Shown here piece after piece: positions 11,801 to 21,509 of a DNA stretch of 64,000 nucleotides. The notes beneath the pieces were generated by a model. That model was given only the letters and a program-made list of their open reading frames with translations, ran no database searches and was not told the DNA's origin. Each line of letters starts with the position of its first letter. The first letter of the stretch is position 1. Source of the DNA: Lepidodermella squamata (taxonomy: Eukaryota > Gastrotricha); contig JBLDXI010000033.1 of NCBI GenBank assembly GCA_047495785.1, positions 1,116,001-1,180,000 of the forward strand, given 5' to 3'. Made by a program: the position numbers and the translations under genes.

Positions 11801-12015
11801 CGAGGTCTACTACCACAACGACCACGACTACCGAGGCCCCTAGTACTACCTCTACGACAAGAAGAAGCACTACGACTACGGCTTTAGAAACCACCGAGCC
11901 AGAAACACTTGAGCCTGAGACGACCACGCGGACGACATTAAGGCAGCGAATTACTACTACTACTACTACACCTCCGGTAGCGACTCGCAGGCGACGAACC
12001 ACGCCGCCAAAGTAA
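8882..12015 (+). CDS. Secreted PAN/apple-module mucin-like protein 4 (9 modules)
   Basis: Exon 1 is 8882-8912 (31 bases, signal peptide MIRIIILLLI) and exon 2 is 8966-12015. The intron has GTAAGT and TTTTCAAG ends. The product is about 1026 residues. Nine PAN-like modules align one to one with those of the third gene. Examples are the MEVCEPPGNCIGFNF and METCEPPGNCIGFNY third modules and the ISRIKW...GWACKGD and GWSCNGD fifth modules. Thr-rich linkers lie near 11280-11400 and at the C-terminus (11790-12010), which ends in RRRRTTPPK with no anchor. Upstream spacing and the shared intron position show tandem duplication. Gene 4 keeps the signal-peptide intron that gene 3 lacks. Function is unknown beyond a likely secreted, O-glycosylated multi-domain adhesin or mucin. 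AATAAAG near 12070 could end the transcript. Confidence 0.87.
11281..11400 (+). repeat. Thr-rich codon repeat in PAN gene 4
   Basis: Runs of ACG and ACT codons encode poly-Thr spacers between modules 8 and 9. A similar tract lies at about 11790-11960 in the C-terminal tail. Confidence 0.75.
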
Positions 12016-13234
12016 TGAAATGCGGCGCAATCTCACAAGTTTTTCTGTTCCTATTTATTTATCAGCCTTAATAAAGACTGTTTCGTGAAAATGAATTGAC
12101 TTTTTGCAGCTTTGATGGTATAATTTGATCACTTTTTTACCCCAGCATAGGTGAGAAATCACTTCACACTTTCGTCTCGCATTTAACCCAGGAGCTTGTA
12201 CCGAGTTCGTACTAGTAAGATTAGCCTTTCCGGATGGTATTTTCGGAACATTTCGAATAAGCCTTTCTAACAGCCATGCTGGAATAACCTCCAGCAATCT
12301 ATCCCGCTTCATCTCCCTTTAGGTAGAAAGCCTTATTAAGTAGGCTGTTATGCAAGATTGGTAGCAGTTTTTCGCCCTTACATCGACTTGCACTTGATTG
12401 AAGCAACAAACACGAAATCGCGACGAACTGTGCAAGTTTTGTTCCGGTTCGAAATCAAAACACGCTGTTCAAGTCGCATTAAATGTTTACCTTGATTGCA
12501 TGCATCTTTGCCCTTGTTTACAGCTAGATATAACTGGCCCATTTATACTATAGCGGGCCCACGCGCGACACACCGCACCCACACCGCACTGGCCGATGTA
12601 ATGTACAGAAAAAAGCGCCGGACAGTGCTCAATATAGAAGCGATAATTGCTGCGAATTAAAACAACATCTTTGCTCTCATATAGCGATTTACATTTATAC
12701 GGTATAACCTAGCTGGGTGGTTTACCATAGGTAATAAAGGAGGCGAGGAATACGGATGAATGCTAATATGAGAAAGAAGCGAAGTGAAAAAAAGCCGACG
12801 AGCCGATGCACTCTCCAGGTTACTAGATTGATAGTATGATAGGTCTCTTGTAACTTTTTTACATTGTAATATAATTACTCGTATTTCGCTCAAAATCCAG
12901 GAGCGCATGTCTCAAAAATCTGAGACCGGGAAGCACCTAGGTTCCATCTCCATAGTTATCGATAAAAAGCCATCGTTCTCCGGCAGAGAATTATTTGCCA
13001 CCACTAAACAAAATAGGAGCGCGTGTTTGTCCAGAGTCGAGGGGGAGTCTTAGCTAGGATGGGATGGACCACAGCTGATAGTTTGTTTACAAATTGTTTT
13101 ATTAGAGCCGCTGCTTGTTTACGCTCAGCCAACAGCGGCAAAACCACATTCGTAAAACCTGGGGATAGAATATATTTTCGTATTATTTATAGGTGTTGGT
13201 CGTTCTTAATTTAAACCTCGATTTCGCACGTAAA
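12016..13234 (+). other. Intergenic region, no gene recognised
   Basis: Short open frames on the minus strand at 12055-12312 and 12657-12908 have no recognisable domain, signal peptide or splice support. The 13180-13195 stretch ends in TTTATAG and may be a 5'UTR acceptor for the small gene that starts at 13235. No tRNA-like cloverleaf was recognised. Confidence 0.45.
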
Positions 13235-13654
13235 ATGAATATGCACCAGAGGATCTATGGATACGCTTTGATGATAGTCGCTGTTATGATTGGTCTGGTC
13301 GCCTTGTTCCTTGTCGCTGTCGCCGCCGAATATGACGACGCCGAGGCAAGAATTCAGGCCGATGCTCGAACTGTCGAGGAGTGGAAAAACCGGCCGAAAC
13401 GGGGATCCTGCAACCCTTGCAAACCGAATTGGTCATCATGGGGCGTCGCCTTATGCCAAATCGATACAACATGCCAACCAGCTGCTGGAGTTTGCCGCGT
13501 TACGTGTGGAATTAATGTTGGAGGTGTTTGTGACTTCTCGTACTCTTGCGTGCCTTCGATCGCCATCGTAGCCGGGGCGTCAACGGTCTACGCTACCTTC
13601 TCAACAGTAACACTGCTTACTATTTGTCTTTTCATCGCTTTGAAGTCAACTTGA
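13235..13654 (+). CDS. Small cysteine-rich secreted or membrane-anchored protein
   Basis: This single-exon frame of 139 residues begins MNMHQRIYGYAL. The upstream in-frame Met-less stretch is probably 5'UTR. An N-terminal hydrophobic stretch (LMIVAVMIGLVALFLVAVAA) is a signal peptide or signal anchor. An acidic segment follows, then a dibasic-like KRPKR-type region (NRPKRGSC). The core has eight cysteines: CNPC, C-x5-C, C-x3-C, C-x5-C. The C-terminus is a second hydrophobic stretch ending LLTICLFIALKST. Two hydrophobic ends around a compact Cys core suggest a GPI-anchored protein or a small two-pass protein. I do not recognise the family. The gene converges with the RhoGAP gene, and the two polyadenylation regions lie within about 260 bases (AATAAA near 13780). 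Confidence 0.65.
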   Translation: MNMHQRIYGYALMIVAVMIGLVALFLVAVAAEYDDAEARIQADARTVEEWKNRPKRGSCNPCKPNWSSWGVALCQIDTTCQPAAGVCRVTCGINVGGVCDFSYSCVPSIAIVAGASTVYATFSTVTLLTICLFIALKST

Positions 13655-13910
13655 TATCTCACAAACACGAATATTCTGTCATTATCTGTTTAAAAACCTC
13701 CCGTCATAAAATGCCTCTATTTTTCTGTGCGCTTATTTTTCTGACAAAATCAGCAACCTGCAAAGCTCTCACCGATTAAATAAAAAATTCGTTTTATTTT
13801 TGAATATATAACAACGTAATTCAGTTGATACGCTATATATAGTAAAAACACGCGAGATCTCTAAATATGCAGGAAATATAGGCCGTAGAAAACTCTTAAA
13901 AAGTCTTTCT

Positions 13911-16084
13911 TCACGATGAATTGCTAGTTTGCGACAAAACACTCGTTGCCGGAAGGAATGATGAATTTTTACGTGGCGGCACTTGCGGCGGCTGCAGTTC
14001 AACGTTAACCGATTGCGCCTTCACCAGTGTTTTAGCCGGATTCGGCGATCTCGGCGCTAGTTCTTTTGATGGTGATGATGAGTTCGATGGGAAGAACGAA
14101 TTGCTGCCTGACGTGAAGGCCGGGCTTTTAGGTGATAGACCGGGTTTGTTAGGAGATGCTGACGATGATGCTATTTTAGGATGGGCCGATAGCGGAGGAC
14201 TCTTCTCGAAAGAACTCGGCTTGCTGCTATTCGCGCTCCGAGAGGGTGAAGCTAAGGATAGGCTAAGGGAAGTGAGTGGTAGCTCAGCAACTCTACCCCT
14301 TCTATTCGGCCCATCCTCCATCGTTGAAGATGTCTTTCGAAACATATTCCTCAGTCCAGATTTCAACTTCTGCCCTATAGCGTTTTTGTTTTTAGAATTG
14401 CGAACAAATTTTCCGTCGTGAGTTGCATCAAAGGTACGACTGTTAGCTGCCTCCTCTGCTAATTCAGCGGGGATGTTAGGCGCAGATTTGACTAAAGATC
14501 GTACAGACGGTATGTTGAGGGTAGGCGAAGATCGACTTGAATGCGCCAAAGCTTCAGCGGCACGATTCCCACCCGGGCTATTTGCATCGTTTAGGGAGGA
14601 AGATAATTGCGACTCGTCTATGGAACTAGAATCTTTAACTGATACTAAAAACGAGATTGATAGTGATTGATGAGACGGGGATGGAAAGCACTTACAAGAA
14701 ATGTTTAGACGATTGAAAACACAATGCAGACCAGCGTTAATTGATGTGTTTACGGATTCGTCTTCAGGCACGTATGACTGGCTAGTGTATCGCTCAGCTG
14801 ATTCGCCGTCAAAGAACCATTTCGACTGCGCAGACGTATTAATTGTACCAATTAATTCAATAATTATTAGATTAATGTGATTGGAATCCTAAAGGGCTAA
14901 TTGCCAAGTGACAGTTGTCTTAAGGAGTGTTTCGAGTTGGAGCGATCCCATGAGTTTTTAATTAAGCTTCTAATCGATCAAATTAATTCTTTAAAAGAGC
15001 CCTTTTACGTCTTTTCTAAAGGTGGGGTAAGTGTCAACAGCTTACATGGGTTAAAATAGTTTGAATAATGGTGCATTGGTCCATGGCATCGGCCGCACAT
15101 TGGTTGATGTCAGCGGCTGGGCTGCGGCGAGCGACCGGCGATCGCAGCGGCGACGACCCGAGCGACGGCACATCAGTCGAGTGACCGGCACTCAGCTGAT
15201 TTTGCACGACAACGGGCTTGCGCATAAGGGTTGGTCCGAAAATTATCGACAAGTTCTGCACGTCCATTTTGTTGTGCTCAGCGTGCGTCGCTAGCAGCGC
15301 CAAGTGATTAGCTACGTACTTCAAAGTGTCCTGATTGCATCGCGGCATTTTTTGCAGGCACTTTTTCAAGGCAATCATCCGCGATCGATTGCATTTCAAG
15401 CGATTAGCCGTAATAAAGGCTTCGTAGGAAGCTGTATAAAAACAAGAGATCAAAAACGGACGCGCTTGATCGTAGAATGACTTACAAAACGGGAACAAAG
15501 GGTCGGGCAACTCACGAAAAAACTGTTTCAAGGCAGATGTGTAAGCAGCTACGTCACATCGACTCCCAGGCGGAGCTTTAATATAGACCTCATAGTTGTA
15601 CTTAGTAGTGTCCCATCGCTTCAGGATCGACCCTACGGAGGAACTGTTACCAGGCACCCTGTAAAGACCTACAAAATCCGCTCCGTGCTTTTCGATCATC
15701 CGCGCGCAGAAATCAACAAAAGCTGGCACGTTCTAGAATTGAAAAAAATGTTAAGGAAGATTTTTTTGAAGTTAATTAGCAACTGACGGCGTTATCTGTA
15801 GAAGGATGGCATTTACTCAGTTCTTTCCCGAGTTCGGTTGGGGATTGCTGGGATGATTGCTGACTTTTCGAGCTTTTGAATAAATGGTGCCTTGAATGGC
15901 CGTTTGTTAACCGTTTCGATTGCTGGTTTTGCCATTCTTCAATTTTCGCATCGTGCCCATCTACGTCTCCATTCGCTGGCGAAAGATCTGACGGGCTCTT
16001 GTTGCCAGAACTGTTGTTTGATGCCGAGAAGACAGGTAGGTGCCAGCCACTCATTTTAATTGACACAAAATTAGCCGAATTCAA
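13911..16084 (-). CDS. RhoGAP-domain protein, ARHGAP21/23-like
   Basis: Five exons in minus order: 15788-16084, 15486-15732, 15046-15431, 14696-14825, 13911-14644. The product is about 597 residues. A Ser-rich N-terminus (about 99 residues) leads straight into a RhoGAP domain (about 100-310). Key motifs are VPAFVDFCARMIEKHG, the arginine-finger segment GLYRVPGN, LPDPLFPF, NKMDVQNLSIIFGPTLMR and the terminal ILTH-SKWFF. The domain should stimulate GTP hydrolysis by Rho-family GTPases, and the finger Arg is present. GLYRVPGN, the EAFITANR helix and the SKWFF end are closest in memory to ARHGAP21/23. The PDZ and PH domains of that family are not visible upstream. A Ser/Pro-rich tail of about 250 residues ends with the PPQVPPRK SH3-type motif. 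Either the protein is naturally short or further 5' exons exist that I could not find. Confidence 0.82.
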
Positions 16085-18172
16085 TTCATGGTTTTATCGC
16101 CTGTGCGTCAAATTTAGACATATTCATGTTAAAAAAGCTGAAAATAAAAATTATTAAAGTCATAGCACAGCTCTGCTGAACGGGGGCCGCGCATGAAAGT
16201 CAATACTGTTATCAACGTAGGGGCAGCAGAGCTACTCATTGATTTTTTATCTGTTTGACGAGCGTTACTTTAGCTATGCACATATTTATTTTAGCTTTTT
16301 TAATTTAGCTAATTCAACGTGAGCGCTTTAAAATAACGAGCGAGAGAGAGACACACACAAGCTCGCACGTTGATTTATAAAAACAACGGCGCCATCAAGG
16401 CCCAGCGGGAGTCGCATTATAGAAAAAATTCGCATACTTTTTATCGAAATCAATCTAGCATTCAGAAGGTATAATCAGGTGTGAGCATTTATCCAGGCTA
16501 AGCCGAATCGGGCCAGTTGCCCAGTTAAAAACTATTCCATAAGAGGCGATAGCAGTGGGTTCGTGATGGGATAGGCAGACATGCACCTCATGTGGTCAAA
16601 ATGATTCAGCTGTCAGTTGTGGGATGGAGAGTGCCGTCATTGAGTAAAAAAACGCCATGTTGATTTAATAAATGGGTTGTCATGTCCAGGCCAGCGTAAC
16701 TCAATAAGGTGAACAAAAACTGTTATCAAATTAGATAGTGACGCCGTCATAACATGGTTTTCATATAGATATATTTGATGAGTGATTCTAGATTTGATTT
16801 TATAGGCCTGCGTCCCTGTAAAAAACATGAATCAACCGTTGTTTCAACTTTGAAATTGGTTGCATGCCAAATCTAAGGTATAAAGTGTGATTCATATCAA
16901 ATTTTTCGGAAAAATGAGGAATCAGAACGATTAAGCCCTAGAGCTATGAACTTCCGCAGGGTTCAAGAGAGTCCTGAGGGTTCCTATACTCCGAGCAATT
17001 TGTCGCGGTAATCAAATTACGAGATTTCAGTACTAGATGGCGGCACGTGGGACAGGCTATACAGTAATCGGAAGAATAATTTTCTGATAAACATCACGCT
17101 GCGACAATTTTTTGTGTAAAATATAAGCGGCGCCGCTGTAAATCGCGAGAAGCGCCACCATGGCGGAAGTCGATAAACCGACTGCTGTGCTGAGTTGTGA
17201 AAAAATTTCCTTCTAATACGATTATAACTGAGTATTTATACGCGGCGCAATGTCACGCATGAATGGCAGCAGTTTGGAAGCAGCAGCTAGTTTTTCTATT
17301 ATTGTAATGACGAGGCATATGAATTGATTTTTCGCAACTTTCACGCATATAGTCGTTCAGTCGCCTTCAATACAATCTATTTCGCAATACAAAAGAAGAT
17401 ATGCGCGGGAGAAGTTTATAGATAATCTAAATTGTCGAATAGTTAAAAGAAAATAACACTTATAAAGCCGTGAACAATAAAAATTTGATCAATAAAGCTA
17501 TTTTTAGCCAGATTTAATCATTCTGCCCTTGAAAGCAAGGGTCAGAAGAGGTGCTCTCGAGGGCGGCGCGGTTATTTTTCGTAAAATAGGAAATGAATGG
17601 CTAAGTTGTGGCTCAATTCTAAATTATTACGCCCGCAGATGATGATAAAAAGAGACAAGACGAGCTCATTTACAATTTCATCGAGAATAGATGGGGGCGA
17701 TTATGAAAAACGTGGGCATGTGTTGCCGGGTAGACGGGAATGTACCAGCACAGCTGCATAAAAATATAGCCAGCGTGATTCATGCGTCTTAGTACCTACT
17801 GAAAACTGAAATTATTCTGGATGTAAGTAATAGGGAATTTTTTGCCGTCTAGCCACAAGTGTTGATCATTGCCTTGCATATCAACCGATCGGGTATCTCC
17901 TAGGGATGAGAAGATCTAGATATTTCCCATCCCTTGGACTAAAGCTATGCTTAACTACGTCTAAAACCCTGTATGTAATCCTCTGTGCGACACTTATCGA
18001 GCTTGTCTCTACAGAAACCATACAAGGTGTGGGGACCCGACGATCACGCCATGAATTTCAGGTAAGATTGCCGCGGTAAGAATCCGGCCACTTTGTCAAC
18101 CGCTGCACCGGTCATACACCAATTTTTATTCTGATCTCGCAAAAGTTACAATCGATTTCATTCTAAATCCAG
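16085..18172 (-). other. Intergenic region upstream of the RhoGAP gene
   Basis: About 2.1 kb with no convincing exon on either strand. A short minus-strand frame (16637-16828) has no domain or codon signal. The segment presumably holds the RhoGAP promoter and the 3' end of the downstream globin. Confidence 0.4.
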
Positions 18173-18876
18173 TCAAAAGTCAGATTCATTCAGCTCAGCA
18201 ATTTCCATGAAAGTAGCTTTCAAGTCTCTGAAAAAGCGTTGCCATACGTTGCAGACATCACGCGCTGGGCACAGTGTCTCCATTTCACTGTCAGTTTTAC
18301 CTAACATCGGCTGAATATGGAGTTGGCGTAATATGAAAGCCTCAGTTGTAATCAAAGCTTGGATCATCAGCTTGGCAGGTACTAAATATTTCTCCTTGTG
18401 AACTCCGATGAGGCAATGGACACATTTAGCGAGTGCGTCCGGTCGTTCCAGTCTCAGTAAGCATCGCTCTATCCCTCCTAGGAGTATCATCCCGAGGTGA
18501 CGAGCAGCCCACGGGCAGTCTCCGATTCGTTTGTACTTCGAGCTAACTCGCCATCGCTCTATAGTTTCAGGATAATCTGTCGAAACTCTAAAATGATGAA
18601 TGTCAAAATTAAACACAGATTCACAGATCTTATTAACGCAGACCTTTCCCACAGTTGCTCAGCGATTTCTTCACGCTTAGTTTTGATATGCCGATCGAAG
18701 GTTGTAAGTAACAGATCGATTTCAAAACGCTCGTATGAAGTCGTAACTTTTATTTTTTCAGTACCAAGTCGGTTTCGTTCTTCGACAGATAGCGTTCGGC
18801 TAACCAAAATTCGATCAGTTGGCACTGCACTGACCTTGTGAGACATCAAAAAACTTTCATCTCTAAGACTACCCAT
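18173..18876 (-). CDS. Divergent globin B
   Basis: Two exons: 18644-18876 and 18173-18587, joined at a phase-2 intron. That intron sits at the same place as in the neighbouring globin, just after the paired ER/ES residues. The product is 215 residues. The first 70 residues form an N-terminal extension and A/B helices. The E-helix region reads CPWAARHLGMILLGGIERCLL. The F helix reads LIGVHKEKYLV, with the His in the usual proximal (F8) position. An H-helix W..FF..L...F follows. His in ARHLGM fits distal E7 by eye. Globins bind haem and O2, NO or electrons; which applies here is unknown. The start MGSLRD begins Met-Gly but lacks Ser/Thr at position 6, so myristoylation is less likely than in its neighbour. 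The 5' splice site (AG|GTCTGC) is weak but fits the frame and the paralogue. Confidence 0.72.
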
Positions 18877-19174
18877 TCTCGATAGCTAAAAAATTCCGCG
18901 AGAAAGAAATTGTGGCAATATTTAGTTTATCAGAGCATGCAAACCGTGTATTAAACACCTTCTTTAAGTCAGAGAGTAAAAAGTCGATAAGTTGGTCAGG
19001 AAAATCCTAGATAGACCTGAATAATAAGAGGAGAGGAGAACACCTGGTTTTCTTACAGAATACCCTAGTCAAGCTATCGGTGAGATATTAAGTAGAGCAA
19101 GTTCCGCTCGTTTTATAATCAAATAAAGCAGTGTGAAGTGTTGCGTAGGGCTCTTGACAGGTGAATTCGCTGAT

Positions 19175-19905
19175 TTATATGTCAAGGATCGATCCTATCA
19201 CGTACCGGAACATATGTGACCAGCACAAGCATTCACGGCAAACTGACAGGCCCTTGTCCCGATGCCCGCGGTGCAGTTCCTCCATCAAGATATGCTCTGA
19301 TGCCTTGACAGCGCATGCCATCTGCCGATCAGTGACGCCGTACTTTTCGAGGTGTGAAACGACCAATTGCTTCATGGCCATCCGCATCCGCTCCCCGGAC
19401 AAGTCGCTAGGTGCCACTCGTAGGAGACATCTTTCAATGCCACTTAAGACCAACATGCCGAGACCCTTCTGAACCCAAGCATCGTCAGGGCGGTATTCGT
19501 GCGTTCGCCCTTTCATGACACTTTCGTAAATCTCAAACGCCCCAGCCACCCGTTTTGACACACTAAATTTAATTATACGGTTGAATTTGAGTGAATCAAT
19601 AAATGAACTTACCTTTCGTGGATTAGGACAGCGACCGCGTCTCGATTTCGTTTGAATTTTTCGAAGTTCTCACGCATTGCTACGACGTCGGTATCAGTGA
19701 AGCAAAACCTTGAATTTTCTTTCATGTAATCGGCGATTAGAACATCTGGGTCGATGACGTCTGCCTGGTTCAACTCTGGCGGCCCGGCTGCGGGTGGTAG
19801 CGGGCTTTTTGACTTGATGCGGTCCTCCTCGTCTTCGTCTTCTGATTCTTCGACAACAAACACACCGTTGCTTGACTCCATCTTTTGAGATTGGGTGCTT
19901 CCCAT
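19175..19905 (-). CDS. Divergent globin A with N-myristoylation-type start
   Basis: Two exons: 19613-19905 and 19175-19562, phase-2 intron with GTAAGT and TTTAG ends. The product is 226 residues if it starts at MGSTQSQK. The frame is open upstream to 20001, but that part is hydrophobic and looks like 5'UTR. I chose the inner Met because Gly2 with Ser6 fits the N-myristoylation rule. An acidic Glu/Asp-rich stretch (about 20-35) precedes the globin fold. The fold shows FTDTDVVAMRENF (A helix), GLGMLVLSGIERCLL (E helix), LVVSHLEKYGV with a proximal His, and a Trp in the last helix. At the distal position the alignment with its sister gives Gly, not His. Membrane-tethered globins with signalling or redox roles are known in invertebrates; such a role here is inference. 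Confidence 0.75.
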
Positions 19906-21509
19906 TTTCGAGCTTTTATATACAGCAAAGAACAAAAAAGTTGCGATGGTTAAAAACTTAGCACTGAACTCCTCCGCGAACGAAGGCTTTTTTAGCTTCA
20001 AGAGTTTCGTCTTTCAAATGCGCTTTTAGTTTATTGATTACTTGATAGTAACTCCTCACCTTTCAATTTCACGATTTACAGAATTGATACCCTTTCACCC
20101 GTTTGCTAGTGTATCTTCATGAAACACTTTACAAAGCGGATATAATCAGAGAATACACGTTTTGGGCGTGGGGCCAAGCTATACATCATTTATCGATAAG
20201 GAATTTTCGGCGCCTGAAAACTTGAGAATAGCTTTCCGAGGGCTATGTTTCCTCTTTCAGCAGTGAAATTTTACAGTGCAAAACTTGTTTCCCTTCAGAT
20301 TCTCAAACAAGGAATGAAATTTATTAAAAGTGATATCTCCAATGGTGCTGCAGTTGCAGTTCGTTTGATTTGAAGCTCATCAATCTCCCATTCGCTTCTG
20401 CTTCAGAATCACTCTCATGAATGAGAAGGAACGAAGGTTTTTCTTTAACTGCAAACGTATATTGGGCTCTCCAGTGTCACCTGCAAACTGATACTGCTCA
20501 TCAGTAGCCACAGCAATGATCGCCTCGACTGGTCAATTTTTACCTCACAGCCAAAAGTCTTACTCTGATATTCATTTTTTGATGGCAAACCAGTGTGATA
20601 CTATATTGAACCTATCAAAACAGTAAGACCCGAATCCCAGATGAATGCTTTCCATGGCCGTATTGTTGCAAATCAAATGGAAATCAATTCTAGACTTTTA
20701 AAGCTGAATATACGTTGAGTATGGTTGGCCCTAAAAAGTGTGCCATGCCCAAGAACAAACATTAACAAAAAACGCAGTGAAATAATTGGTTCCGTGACCC
20801 AGTTTTTCCTTATATCCGCAGAAAAATGGGATAATGCTTATCCTCACCTGACAGCAGGGATGTTTTCTCATCTCGAAACCTGTCAGTTGCAGCTAGCGCA
20901 ATAAATCAGAGATCCTCTAATGATCTAGCATCTACTTCGTCTTTTGCTGACTGAGCAGTAGAAAATGTGAAATATTTATTTATCGATCGATACAGCCGGA
21001 ACAGTCCAGTTATAAGCTGACGTATGCATGAAATAGTGTCGCCGAAAACATCAGGCCACATAGCAGATAAATAAATACGCATATGATAGATGATGTATAA
21101 AAAACTACTACTAAAAGATCCAGCAGCATTACTACATTGCGAGCATGGGAAATGGCATAATATAATGGCTCGAGTTAGTCCGTACCTATGTTTACTTACC
21201 CGTTCATTCCTACGTCTCGACTACAACCTATTACGAGCACAAGGCACAAGGTATTTATCCTTATCCTATATTATATATTATGCGCAATTCTCATGCTTTT
21301 CAGTATTCATGTTGCGAGTGCTAAAAGTGAGAAGTGTGAGTTGCTTACAAGCTTTTAATGAGCATCGCATAAAAAACTCACTTCTTTTCACCTTCTCTCT
21401 GACCCTCTTTTCATCTCATAGACATTTATGCTTTCAAGACGCACCTATCTGTTTTTATTCAATTTATTACTTCGAAGTTATAGGAAATTAGTTATTTATA
21501 GGATTTTTG
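19906..21509 (+). other. Intergenic region between globin A and TIR gene 1
   Basis: This is a divergent promoter region (globin A to the left, TIR gene 1 to the right). A plus-strand open frame at 21090-21491 has no recognisable domain and is rejected as coding. TTTATAG at about 21494-21500, a few bases before the TIR gene start, may be a 5'UTR splice acceptor. Confidence 0.4.

Noticed and set aside
12055-12312. Minus-strand 85-residue frame
   Set aside because: No domain, signal peptide, splice partner or composition support; overlaps the 3' region of PAN gene 4.
19906-20001. Upstream in-frame Met of globin A (MKLKKPSF...)
   Set aside because: The inner MGSTQSQK start fits myristoylation and the acidic leader; the upstream 32 residues do not fit a signal peptide followed by a cytosolic globin.
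21090-21491. Plus-strand 133-residue frame before TIR gene 1
   Set aside because: No recognisable feature and no match to the corresponding region of the tandem copy; probably promoter or untranslated sequence.
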